Origin: Gemmatimonadota bacterium
GTDB taxonomy: Bacteria; JAAXHH01
Assembly (NCBI GenBank): GCA_026705925.1
Contig: JAPOZT010000025.1
Span: 1-64,000, forward strand
Length of the DNA stretch: 64,000 bases
Direction: 5' to 3'
This document shows positions 43,599 to 52,036 of the stretch, in pieces. Both the position numbers and the translations under genes were made by a program. The number at the start of each line of letters is the position of its first letter. Within the stretch, counting starts at the first letter, position 1. The notes under the pieces are model-generated. The model did no database searches, was not told the DNA's origin, and was given only the letters and a program-made list of their open reading frames with translations.

Positions 43599-45196
43599 TC
43601 CCCGTACATCCCCAGCACTTCCATTGCCGCGTTGCGCCCGTTGACGGCAATCACGCTGCCGCCCGGGTGGGTGCATGCCCCGCAGAGGTAGACCCCTGGC
43701 ATGGGCGTCCGCGGTTCGAGCCGATTCTCCCACATATAGGCCGGCAGGATCTCGCCCTGGAAGATATGGCCGCCGGTCAGGCCCACCTTCTTCTCGATGT
43801 CCGGGGGACCCATGACGTCCATGTGCAGGACGGCATCGGGCATGTTGCTGCAGAAGCGGCCGAGTGATTCGAGGGCCAGCCTCCCCACTTCCTCTCTCCG
43901 GGAATCCCAGTCGCCCTCGGCGAACGTGTAAGGGACGAACTGGGCGAAGATGCTCATGGTGTGACGGCCCGCCGGTGCCACGCTCGGATCGTGGGCGGTG
44001 TGGAAGTAGAGTTCCTCCCAGAGCCGCGGCGGCAACCGGCCGTCGCCGGCCATGGCGTGGAATTCGTGCCACTGCCGTGCGGTAAGCGGGATGTTGACCT
44101 GGCCCCGGTGGTGGTCCTCGTTCGTTCCCGGCCGGCTGGTGAAATCCGGCAGTTCGGCGAGGGCTATGTTGATCTTGACGGTCGCGCCGGTCTGGGGTAC
44201 CGATTCCAAGCGGTCCCTCCACGCCCCATCGGCCGCGTCGCCAAGGAGCCTTAGCGTGACCCGGGGATCGGCATTCGATACGACAGCAGGTGCCCGGACG
44301 CGCTCGCCTCCCTCTAGCTCCACGCCCTCTCCGGGCAGGATGCGGGCGACGGGCACGCCCGCGGCCACCACGGCGCCAGAGTCGCGCGCGATGTCGCACA
44401 GTATGAAGGACACCATGCCCATGCCGCCCTGCACGTACCCCCACATGCCGGGCATGCCGGCCATGGTCCCCGTGGAATGGAAAACGTGCACGGAGGCGGT
44501 CCCGGGCTCGTAGGGGCTGGCGTTCGTCCCGATCACGCCCTGGCCGATCAGGGCCATGCGCAGCCGCTCGTCTTCGAGGTACCGCTCGACGTATTCGACC
44601 ATGGACCATTCGAAGAGCAGATCGATGGCCTCCCGGTCGCCCTTGAGCCGTTCTTCGATCTGATCCCGGGTAGGCGCCCGCCCGACCCAGATGTCGTCTT
44701 CTCCCGGGGGGCGCAGGGCCTCCCGGATGCGCCGCATGGGCGCGTACATGGCCTGGAAGCCCTTCACGTCCCGGGGCGACAGGCGGCGGATCTCCTCCAG
44801 GCAGCGATCGTCGTCCTCCCACAGCTGTACGCTCGACCCGTCTTCGAAGGGGACGAACATGCCCGCTTCCGCCGGCGTCCATCGATAACCGTAGCGCGCG
44901 AAACCCAGTTCCTCGATCACCAGGGGATGGAGCAGGCCGGCAAGGTAGGCGCAGGGCGACACGCGGTATCCCGGCCAGGTTTCTTCGAGCGTGCAGGCGC
45001 CTCCCACGCGTTCCCGGGCTTCCAGGACCAGCACCCGCTGCCCGGCACGGGCGAGGTAGGCCGCGCAGGCCAGGCCATTGTGGCCGGCGCCCACGACGAC
45101 CGCGTCCCAGTCCCGTCCCGCGAGCGAGGACACGGGTTCGGGCAGGCCGATGCGGCCCAGCGTGTCGCGGCAGGACCCGTCCGGTGTAGAAGTCAT
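43592..45196 (-). CDS. FAD-dependent oxidoreductase, PYROXD2/phytoene-desaturase-like
   Basis: A 534-residue flavoprotein of the NAD(P)/FAD oxidoreductase superfamily. The FAD-binding motif [20 protein letters not shown] is near residue 33, followed by [12 protein letters not shown]. The C-terminal [15 protein letters not shown] stretch ([17 protein letters not shown]) matches the PYROXD2/retinol-saturase-type group. Substrates of related proteins include carotenoids and other lipids, but none can be read here. AGGATGATGCG precedes the start. The gene is nine bases downstream of the Gfo/Idh/MocA gene. Confidence 0.85.
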   Translation of the reverse strand: MTSTPDGSCRDTLGRIGLPEPVSSLAGRDWDAVVVGAGHNGLACAAYLARAGQRVLVLEARERVGGACTLEETWPGYRVSPCAYLAGLLHPLVIEELGFARYGYRWTPAEAGMFVPFEDGSSVQLWEDDDRCLEEIRRLSPRDVKGFQAMYAPMRRIREALRPPGEDDIWVGRAPTRDQIEERLKGDREAIDLLFEWSMVEYVERYLEDERLRMALIGQGVIGTNASPYEPGTASVHVFHSTGTMAGMPGMWGYVQGGMGMVSFILCDIARDSGAVVAAGVPVARILPGEGVELEGGERVRAPAVVSNADPRVTLRLLGDAADGAWRDRLESVPQTGATVKINIALAELPDFTSRPGTNEDHHRGQVNIPLTARQWHEFHAMAGDGRLPPRLWEELYFHTAHDPSVAPAGRHTMSIFAQFVPYTFAEGDWDSRREEVGRLALESLGRFCSNMPDAVLHMDVMGPPDIEKKVGLTGGHIFQGEILPAYMWENRLEPRTPMPGVYLCGACTHPGGSVIAVNGRNAAMEVLGMYGDQ

Positions 45197-45205
45197 CGCA
45201 TCATC

Positions 45206-46324
45206 CTAAATCAGGTTCGGCAACAACGGGTGGTCCCGGTTTTCCAGCGGAAGGGCGATGCGGCTTTCCGCCAGGTGGGCGGCAAAGACACCGTGGATCA
45301 TCTCCAGCGCCCAGCGCCCGTCGTATCCGCTGTTCACCGGCCTGCGTCCGTCCCGCCTCGCCTCGAACACGTCGCGGACGATGGCGGCGTTGGCCGCCGC
45401 CTGAAGCGCGCTCATTGAAGGCTGCTCGGAAGGCTCAAGTTCCAGCGATTCCGCGGTAACGTCACGAACCGCCGCGTCGTCGTCCGGATGCCAGACCGGG
45501 GATCCGTGGATCCTGATCTGCTGGGAACCTTCATGGACGGTCATGATGCCCTCCGAACCGTACACCCACATCCCGTACCTCCGGGGGTGAGGGGCCTGGT
45601 TGCGGCGCGTTTCGAAAGTGGCCGTCACGCCGTGACCGAAACCGTACATCGCGTGGATGACGTCGCCCACGATAAGGCCCAGTTCCTCCGGACCCTCCAC
45701 GGCGTCTTCCAGGGTCGCGGGCCGGCCGCCGGCCATGGTCACCGACGCCTGCACCCAGGCGGGGTTTCTGCCCAGGAGGAACCGGAGCATGTCGAAAAGG
45801 TGGGTGCCCAGCACCATGAGGTCCTCGCCGCCACCGCGATGGTCCTCCTTGCCGTTCATGCGGACGTGAAGTATATCACCGATGGCGCCGTCGGCGAGCA
45901 GTTGACGGGCGTGCCACGCGGCCGCGTGCATGCGGCCCTGGTGGGCGATGCCCATCATCACCCCGGCCTTCTCGCAGGCTTCGATCATGGCGTCGGCCTC
46001 GGACAGCGTGCGGGCCATGGGCTTCTCGAGGAAGATGCACGCGCCCGCTTCCGCCACGGCCAGGGTCATGGCGGCGTGCTGGTCGAGCCAGCGGGGACCG
46101 ATGCTGACGATATCGAACCACTCGTTGCGCAGCATTTCCCTGTAGTCCGTATATAGGTTACGTACACCCAGCCGCCGGCCCGCCTCCCGCAGGCCGTCCG
46201 GATCTTCGTCGGCCACGGCTATGATATCCACGTCATCCATTTCGAGGTACACCGTGTCCAGGCCATGGCCGTAGTTGCCCCGTCCTGTGCGTCCGATGAC
46301 CCCCGCCCTGTATCGTCGGTCCAT
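45206..46324 (-). CDS. Gfo/Idh/MocA family oxidoreductase
   Basis: A 372-residue NAD(P)-dependent dehydrogenase of the Gfo/Idh/MocA family. The motif VIGRTGRGNYGHG at the start of the Rossmann domain and FLEKPMARTLSEAD near residue 95 are clear. The C-terminal domain has the family substrate-binding strands with HLFDMLRFLLGR. GGGGGAGC precedes the ATG. Substrate unknown, probably a sugar or cyclitol. With the next gene it forms a close pair on the minus strand. Confidence 0.88.
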   Translation of the reverse strand: MDRRYRAGVIGRTGRGNYGHGLDTVYLEMDDVDIIAVADEDPDGLREAGRRLGVRNLYTDYREMLRNEWFDIVSIGPRWLDQHAAMTLAVAEAGACIFLEKPMARTLSEADAMIEACEKAGVMMGIAHQGRMHAAAWHARQLLADGAIGDILHVRMNGKEDHRGGGEDLMVLGTHLFDMLRFLLGRNPAWVQASVTMAGGRPATLEDAVEGPEELGLIVGDVIHAMYGFGHGVTATFETRRNQAPHPRRYGMWVYGSEGIMTVHEGSQQIRIHGSPVWHPDDDAAVRDVTAESLELEPSEQPSMSALQAAANAAIVRDVFEARRDGRRPVNSGYDGRWALEMIHGVFAAHLAESRIALPLENRDHPLLPNLI

Positions 46325-46380
46325 TCGATGCTCCCCCGGTATGAGCGACGCTCCTCCGGAAGCCTCTCCCTATGGATCAC

Positions 46381-47136
46381 TCACGGGACCGGCATCAGCC
46401 AGCCCGCGATATTCAGGATCAGCAGCAACCCCAGAATGGCATAATCACGCCAGACGAAGGGGAAAGAAAGGTATTCCGTTCTCCGGCCCCGCATGCCGAA
46501 ACCCTTGGATTCCAGGGCCATGGAGAGCAGGTCGGTATCGCGGATCGCGTACACGAATATGGGCACCAGCAGCGGCACGTACTTGCGGGCCCGCTGCAAT
46601 ACGTTCCCGCTCTTGAGATCGAGGCCTCGGGCCTGCTGTGCCTGGACGACCGTGCCGATACGCGTAAAAAACAGCGGAACGAGCCGAAAGGCAAGGGAGA
46701 GCGCGAAACTGACGGCGAAGGGCAGCCCGATGGCCCGGAGCCCGTAGGCGAATTCCTCCACTTTCGTGCAGGAAACGAAGACCATGCCGGAAACGAGCAT
46801 CGCCTCGAGCCTGAATCCCATGGCGAACCCGAACCGTATGGACTCCGTCGAGAGCGTGAACAGCCCGAAGGACCAGAATGGATCGCCGACGCGTCTGAAC
46901 AGCGACCAGGACACGACGCTGAACACGAGCACGGTGATCATGAGCGGCAGGATCCGCCGGAGGTTTTTGAACGCTCCGGCCGAACGGGCCAGCAAGAGGA
47001 CACCAGCCAGGATGACCAGCTGGTACCAGGGCGACTGGAAGGCCACAGTGAGGATCAGTAACAGGGCCAGTCCCACGATCTTCGTCGAGGGATGGAGCCG
47101 ATGCAACAGGGAATCAAAGGGTATGTAGAGCACCAT
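46381..47136 (-). CDS. ecfT: Energy-coupling factor transporter transmembrane protein EcfT
   Basis: A 251-residue integral membrane protein of the CbiQ/EcfT family, the scaffold of vitamin and metal importers. It has about five transmembrane helices. The two cytoplasmic coupling motifs with alanine-arginine-glycine are QQARGLDLKSG and ESKGFGMRGRRT. The start at 47136 (MVLYIPFDSLLHRLHPSTKI) begins the family similarity. It follows the ATPase gene by 13 bases. No substrate-binding S component is nearby, so the ligand is unknown. Confidence 0.88.
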   Translation of the reverse strand: MVLYIPFDSLLHRLHPSTKIVGLALLLILTVAFQSPWYQLVILAGVLLLARSAGAFKNLRRILPLMITVLVFSVVSWSLFRRVGDPFWSFGLFTLSTESIRFGFAMGFRLEAMLVSGMVFVSCTKVEEFAYGLRAIGLPFAVSFALSLAFRLVPLFFTRIGTVVQAQQARGLDLKSGNVLQRARKYVPLLVPIFVYAIRDTDLLSMALESKGFGMRGRRTEYLSFPFVWRDYAILGLLLILNIAGWLMPVP

Positions 47137-47149
47137 GGGCGGTCCGAGG

Positions 47150-48940
47150 TTATTCCTCCACGCGTTCCAGGCAGTCGGCAATCTCTTTGACGGAACGTGC
47201 CACGAGTCCGAATTCATAGCCGAGACGGACGGCCTCGGGCGCTTCCAGGTACAGCGATTCCAGCAATTCGGGATTGCTGAAACACGTCCGCACGTCTCCG
47301 TCCTGGACGACGCGTCCGCCCGACATGATAATACACCGGTCGGCGTATTCGGCGACGACCCACATGGAATGGGTGATCATGACCACGGTACGGCCGGATT
47401 CGTTGAGCCGCCGGACCAGGTTCAGTATGGCGACCTGGCCGTGATAGTCCAGCCCGGTGGTCGGCTCATCCAGGACGAGGATCTCGGGGTCCGTGGCCAG
47501 CACCGACGCCACGGCGAGTTGCTGCCTTTCTCCCCGGGTCAGATTAAAGGGATCCTCGAGATCCCGGCCGGTCAGGCCGGTTTCGGCCAGGGCGCCGTCC
47601 ACTTTCTCCCCGACTTCTTCTTCGGAGAACCCATAGTTCCGGGCGCCGAAGGCGACTTCGTCCCACACGGTATTGGCGAAGATCTGATGGTCCGGATTCT
47701 GGAATACGTATCCGACGCGGCGTCCCAGTTCGGGCAGAGTCCAGTCGGCGGTGGACTTGCCCAGGACCTGGACCTCGCCCTCCGTCGGGGCGTGCAGTCC
47801 GTTGAGATGCTTGGCAAGCGTCGTCTTGCCGCAACCGTTCTGACCCACCAGCGCGACGAATTCACCGGCCGCGATGTCCAGACTGACCCCGTCCACGGCC
47901 GGCGTGGATTCATCGTACCTGTAGACGAGGTTCTCGATATGAACGACGGGCAGGGGCGATTCACCCGTCGATTCTCCCTGTGGTTCGCGCGGCGTTTCAT
48001 CCTGTGTCGCACCCGGCCGTTCACCGTACGGTTCGCGCCGCCGCGCGCCGTCCAGGCTTTCCCGGGCAGACTCCCTGACGCACCATCCGGCTGAACGGAT
48101 TCGGGCAGCCGCGTCCTGTATGGTCAGCGCATCCGTCTCCAGTCCCAGTTGGGACAGCAGCACGGTAGTCTGGAGCGGCCTGACGCCAAGCCGTTCCACG
48201 TTCCGGGGATCGGCCAGAATTTCGCCGGGCGGCCCCTCCTGGACGATACGCCCCTCGTGCATCAACAGGATCCGGTCCGCGCTCAGGACGTGTTCGGTCT
48301 CATGCTCCACCAGGATGATGCCCTCGATCTCGTTCCGCAGGACCTGGGCGAGCTTGAAGATGTCGCGCTTGCCGACGGGATCCAGGTCGGTCGTCGGTTC
48401 GTCCATGACGACCACCGAGGGACTGCCCGCAAGCACCGAGGCGATGGCCAGCCGCTGCTTCTCGCCTCCCGACAGGCTGGCGGGGTCCCGCTGTTCGAAG
48501 CCCGACAGGCCGACCCGGTTCAGCGCCCGGTCGACGCGGGTTTGCATCTGATCGCGATCCACGGCGAAGTTCTCGAGGGCGAAAGCCGTCTCGAGTTCCA
48601 CGTTGGTGGAGAACAACTGCGCCTCGAAGTCCTGGAAGACCAGGCCGACGATCCGTGCCAGTTCGTAGACCTGGGGCCGTTCGGAATCCCGGTGGCCGGC
48701 TACCTGCAGGTTTCCCTCGAGCCTGCCCTTTGTGAAGGAGGGTATCAGCCCGTTCAGGCAGCGGCACAGGGTGGATTTGCCCGCGCCGGTCTCGCCGACG
48801 ATCACGGTGAACTCGCCGCGGCGATGACGGTAGTTGATCTGATCGAGCGCGGGTTCCGGGGCGTCGCGGTAGGTGAACGCGAGGTCGCTGAGCGTGAGGA
48901 TCGGCTGGTTCAAGAGACTTGATTCATGGAGGTATTGCAC
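47150..48940 (-). CDS. Energy-coupling factor ATPase with two fused ABC domains
   Basis: A 596-residue protein made of two EcfA-type ATP-binding domains. The first has Walker A GETGAGKST, signature LSGGEKQRLA and Walker B VVVMDEPTTDLD; the second has GQNGCGKTT, LTRGERQQLA (signature altered from LSGG) and ILVLDEPTTGLD. The linker of about 70 residues near 280-350 is polar and rich in Arg and Glu. EcfA1 and EcfA2 are usually separate genes; here they are fused. The start is GTG at 48940. With EcfT it should power an unidentified importer. Confidence 0.9.
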   Translation of the reverse strand: MQYLHESSLLNQPILTLSDLAFTYRDAPEPALDQINYRHRRGEFTVIVGETGAGKSTLCRCLNGLIPSFTKGRLEGNLQVAGHRDSERPQVYELARIVGLVFQDFEAQLFSTNVELETAFALENFAVDRDQMQTRVDRALNRVGLSGFEQRDPASLSGGEKQRLAIASVLAGSPSVVVMDEPTTDLDPVGKRDIFKLAQVLRNEIEGIILVEHETEHVLSADRILLMHEGRIVQEGPPGEILADPRNVERLGVRPLQTTVLLSQLGLETDALTIQDAAARIRSAGWCVRESARESLDGARRREPYGERPGATQDETPREPQGESTGESPLPVVHIENLVYRYDESTPAVDGVSLDIAAGEFVALVGQNGCGKTTLAKHLNGLHAPTEGEVQVLGKSTADWTLPELGRRVGYVFQNPDHQIFANTVWDEVAFGARNYGFSEEEVGEKVDGALAETGLTGRDLEDPFNLTRGERQQLAVASVLATDPEILVLDEPTTGLDYHGQVAILNLVRRLNESGRTVVMITHSMWVVAEYADRCIIMSGGRVVQDGDVRTCFSNPELLESLYLEAPEAVRLGYEFGLVARSVKEIADCLERVEE

Positions 48941-48970
48941 CCTAATTTACAGTGGATGAAGAACGCGAAC

Positions 48971-48999
48971 AGATTAGTGTTTAGTCGTCCGCTTGTCAA
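48971..48999 (-). promoter_or_regulatory. Sigma70-type promoter of the ECF transporter operon
   Basis: On the minus strand, TTGACA (48999-48994) and TAATCT (48976-48971) are separated by exactly 17 bases. The -35 box is a perfect match. Transcription would start near 48964, about 24 bases before the GTG start. Confidence 0.7.
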
Positions 49000-49158
49000 C
49001 ATAGGCGATTTTGCGCTGCCAGTCCGGGCGGCCAGTTTGTCCATAAAATCGGTGAAATCGATTGAATTCAGGGGTTAGCATTAAATCCGATGGAATAGCT
49101 TTCCAAAGTATCGCCAGGGTTGCCGTGCTCGTTAAGATGGATATGAATCTGGCCTATT

Positions 49159-49187
49159 TTGAATATTCACAGTATAGTAAGTATACA
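49159..49187 (+). promoter_or_regulatory. Probable promoter of the efflux-lipid operon
   Basis: TTGAAT (49159-49164) and TATACA (49182-49187), 17 bases apart. Transcription would start near 49194, so the inverted repeat at 49205-49222 would lie in the early leader or next to the start site. Confidence 0.5.
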
Positions 49188-49204
49188 TTCCTTTAGATTG
49201 CGTT

Positions 49205-49222
49205 TGACTATTTCGATAGTCA
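49205..49222 (+). promoter_or_regulatory. Perfect inverted repeat, possible operator or leader hairpin
   Basis: TGACTATTTCGATAGTCA: seven-base arms around TTCG. It could be a repressor operator, for example of a TetR-type regulator controlling the efflux operon. As RNA it could fold into a hairpin with the very stable UUCG loop in the leader. No regulator gene is adjacent. Confidence 0.5.
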
Positions 49223-49285
49223 TAGACCGGATTCGCAGGTAATGTGTTAAGTACAGTCGATCACGGTCCCGTTCATGGATTCGAC

Positions 49286-50815
49286 ATGATACGACATTCC
49301 GTCATTGCCTCTTTCCTGCTCCTCTCGGCCTGTTCACTGGCGCCGAACCGGAACCTCCCGGTGCTTGATTCGGTACCGGAGACGCCCGGCGCGTTTGCCG
49401 CCGCAGTGGCGGATTCCGGTGCATACCGGCCCCTGGCTTGGTGGAAGTCATTCGAAGATCCGGTCCTCGACCGGGTGATCGAGGAGGTGCTCTCTTCGAA
49501 TTTCGATCTTGCCGGAGCGGTCGCCCGGGTACAGCAGGCCCGGAGCCGGGCGGGTGTTGCCCGCGCTTCGGCGTTTCCCCTGCTGCAACCGTCGGTAAGC
49601 GTGAACGACTTCGACGGTCCGACTAACGCGGGCATCGGCGCGCAACTGGAGGAAGTCGGGCTGGATCCGGAAGCCCTGAGCGCGGCGGGCGTGGAGATCC
49701 CCGACCGGCTGGGACTCACCACCTATACCCTGAGCATGGAGTTTTCCTACGAACTCGATTTCTGGGGCCGGAACCGCAACGATACGCGATCCGCCGAGGC
49801 CGAACTGGCGGCCACCGAGGCGGACTATCTCAGCGCGCGCATGGGGGTGCTGGCCGAAACCGTCCGTACTTATCTGGAGATTTCGAGTCTGCGCCGGCAA
49901 CAGGGGATGGCCGGCGAGATCGTGTCCGTCCTGCAACAACAGGAATCGCTTGCCGAGTCCCGGTACGAGCGGGGATTGATCGAACTGGAGGACCTCCACG
50001 CGGCGCGGCGCAGACTGCGCGAAGCCCAGGCTGATCTGCCGCAGATCGAAGCACTGCGCGCGGACGCCGAGGGACGGCTATGGATACTGATGGGCGGCTT
50101 CCGGGCCGACCTGGCGCATACGCTGTCCGACTCCGCCGGTCCTTCACCGTCACTCGATCCCGTTCCCGCGGGCATCCCGGCCGATCTCATGATCCAGCGT
50201 CCCGATGTGCTCGCGGCATTGCAACGGGTGGAGGCGGCGCGGTTTTCGGTCGGCGCGCGCCGGGCCGACCTGTTTCCGAGATTGTCTCTGCAGGGCGCGA
50301 TCGGCCTGCAGAGCACCGATTCGAGCGAGTGGTTCGACCCGGACCAGTGGTTCCGGAACCTCACCGCGAACCTGCTGGGTCCCGTATTCCAGGGTTCCCG
50401 GATACGGAACAACATTGCGATCGCGGAGGCGCGGCTGAACGAGGCTGCGGCCGCTTTCGGACGCTCCGTGGTCACCGCGGTCAACGAAGTCGAATCGGCC
50501 CTGGCGGGGCTCGACGCCAGCCGTCGCAGACATGCGCTGCTGGCTGCCAAATCCGATGAGTCCCGGTCCGAATCGGCGCTGCAGGAGCAGAGATACGTAT
50601 CGGGTGTGGGCGCTTACGAATCGTTCCTGGCGGCGGAACAGGTCCGGTTGGCCGCGCAGTCCATGCTTGCGGCGGCGGAACGGGACCTGGGTTACGCCCG
50701 TCTCGCCCTGCATCGCGCGCTGGGTGGCACCTGGACCGCCAACGACCGTGAGCGTCTCATACTGCGGGAGACCCAGCCGGACGGGCGTCTTCCCGCCCGT
50801 CCTCCAACGGAGTAA
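49286..50815 (+). CDS. RND efflux outer-membrane factor (TolC/NodT family lipoprotein)
   Basis: A 509-residue outer-membrane channel subunit of the OEP/NodT family. ATG 49286 gives a lipoprotein leader with SAC (Cys16), then AWWKSFEDPVLDRVIEEVL, the standard family opening. The helical barrel repeats and the YELDFWGRNRN stretch are characteristic. It forms the trimeric exit duct of the pump. The frame is open to 49244, which would only extend the signal. It begins the efflux operon, six bases before the adaptor gene. Confidence 0.9.
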   Translation: MIRHSVIASFLLLSACSLAPNRNLPVLDSVPETPGAFAAAVADSGAYRPLAWWKSFEDPVLDRVIEEVLSSNFDLAGAVARVQQARSRAGVARASAFPLLQPSVSVNDFDGPTNAGIGAQLEEVGLDPEALSAAGVEIPDRLGLTTYTLSMEFSYELDFWGRNRNDTRSAEAELAATEADYLSARMGVLAETVRTYLEISSLRRQQGMAGEIVSVLQQQESLAESRYERGLIELEDLHAARRRLREAQADLPQIEALRADAEGRLWILMGGFRADLAHTLSDSAGPSPSLDPVPAGIPADLMIQRPDVLAALQRVEAARFSVGARRADLFPRLSLQGAIGLQSTDSSEWFDPDQWFRNLTANLLGPVFQGSRIRNNIAIAEARLNEAAAAFGRSVVTAVNEVESALAGLDASRRRHALLAAKSDESRSESALQEQRYVSGVGAYESFLAAEQVRLAAQSMLAAAERDLGYARLALHRALGGTWTANDRERLILRETQPDGRLPARPPTE

Positions 50816-50821
50816 ATAGCC

Positions 50822-52036
50822 ATGTCGCGTTTAACCAGTATTCTCGTTGCCGGCGGCATACTCGGAGTTTCCGTGGCGTTGGCCGCTCTGTTGATTTCGT
50901 TGGCCCCGCAACCGACGCGCACTGAACAACCGCCCCAGATACCCTTCGTTCAGACGGGCCTGGTCACCGCGGGATCCGGACCCGTTCCGGTGTTCGGTTC
51001 CGGCACGGTAAGGCCGAGTGCGGAGATCGATGTCGTTTCGCAGGCAGGCGGCAGAATCGCGTGGGTCGACCCGGGGTTCCTGAGCGGCGGCCGGATCGCA
51101 GCGGGGGATACGCTATTCCGCATCGAGGAGGTCGACTACCGGTACCGGGTGCAGGAAGCGGAGGCCAGCCTCGCGGCCAGTCAACTGGCATTGCTGCGGG
51201 AGGAGGAACAGGCGTCGATTGCCCGTGCACAGCACGATCTATACACCGCTCGCAAAGGGAATGCGTCTTCAGACGAAAACGCGAACCCGCTTGCGCTGAG
51301 AGAACCGCAGCTGAAGGCGGCCCGGGCCGCACTGGATCGCGATGAAGCCCGCCTCGCCGAGGCCCATCTCGCCCTGTCCAGAACCCACGTAACCGCACCC
51401 TTCGACGGCTTCGTACAGGAAGAGTCCGTGGATGTGGGACAGTTCGTTGCCGCCGGCCAGCCAGTCGCGAGCGTTTTCGCCGCCGATGCCGTGGAAGTTG
51501 TCGTGCCGCTGTCCGATTCCGATGCCGCATTGATTCCGGGGTTGTGGTCGCTTACGGCGGGCGACGGGAACCGGAGCGTCGGTGCGCGCGTGATCGCCCG
51601 TTTCGGAGAAGGATCCTATGCCTGGAAAGGTTACGTGGACCGAAGCGAGCCATACCTTGATCGGCAGACGCGCACCATCGACGTGATCGTACGCGTACCG
51701 GATCCCTTTCGATCGGGGCAGCCCATGGACGGCACGGATCGTCCCGGCGGCAGTCCCCCCCTGCTGGTCGGAAAGTACGTCGAAGTGGAAATCAACGGTC
51801 TTGAGCGGGATGATTACTACCTGGTTCCGCGCGCGGCGCTGCAATCGGGCAACGAGGTCTGGATCGTGCGCGACGGCGGCGCGGTGCATATCGTTCCGGT
51901 GCAGGTATTGCAGCGGACCGGCGATAGAGCCTATGTGACCGGCGATCTCGAAGACGGCCAGGCCGCCGTCACTGGCGGGATCCGGTTTACGACGGAAGGC
52001 ATGCGCGTCCAGGCGGAGACCGGCCAAACCCCATGA
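50822..52036 (+). CDS. RND efflux periplasmic adaptor (HlyD/AcrA family)
   Basis: A 404-residue membrane-fusion protein. The N-terminal hydrophobic anchor (about 5-26) is followed by a barrel-sandwich half (VRPSAEIDVVSQAGGRIAWV), a short helical hairpin (about 115-190) and the second half (LALSRTHVTAPFDGFVQEES). The C-terminal beta-barrel domains end near GGIRFTTEGMRVQ. It links the pump to the outer-membrane channel. GGAGTAAATAGCC precedes the start. Its stop overlaps the permease start (ATGA). Confidence 0.9.
   Translation: MSRLTSILVAGGILGVSVALAALLISLAPQPTRTEQPPQIPFVQTGLVTAGSGPVPVFGSGTVRPSAEIDVVSQAGGRIAWVDPGFLSGGRIAAGDTLFRIEEVDYRYRVQEAEASLAASQLALLREEEQASIARAQHDLYTARKGNASSDENANPLALREPQLKAARAALDRDEARLAEAHLALSRTHVTAPFDGFVQEESVDVGQFVAAGQPVASVFAADAVEVVVPLSDSDAALIPGLWSLTAGDGNRSVGARVIARFGEGSYAWKGYVDRSEPYLDRQTRTIDVIVRVPDPFRSGQPMDGTDRPGGSPPLLVGKYVEVEINGLERDDYYLVPRAALQSGNEVWIVRDGGAVHIVPVQVLQRTGDRAYVTGDLEDGQAAVTGGIRFTTEGMRVQAETGQTP

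Larger units (their letters stand above)
48941..49285. other. Divergent regulatory region between ECF and efflux genes
   Basis: A 345-base gene-free stretch, AT-richer than its surroundings. It holds a strong minus-strand promoter (48971-48999), a plus-strand promoter (49159-49187) and a perfect inverted repeat (49205-49222). No tRNA, riboswitch or small coding gene was recognised. Confidence 0.6.

Noticed and set aside
42135..44882. Long minus-strand open frame over proS
   Set aside because: Antisense shadow of proS and the flavoprotein, very rich in Arg and Gly.
43592..45196. Flavoprotein as a squalene epoxidase or other sterol enzyme
   Set aside because: Its motifs fit the PYROXD2/phytoene-desaturase-like group and it lies with Gfo/ECF genes, far from the sterol-type cluster.
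48941..49285. Vitamin riboswitch in front of the ECF operon
   Set aside because: The promoter at 48971-48999 leaves a leader of only about 24 bases, too short, and no known riboswitch core is visible.
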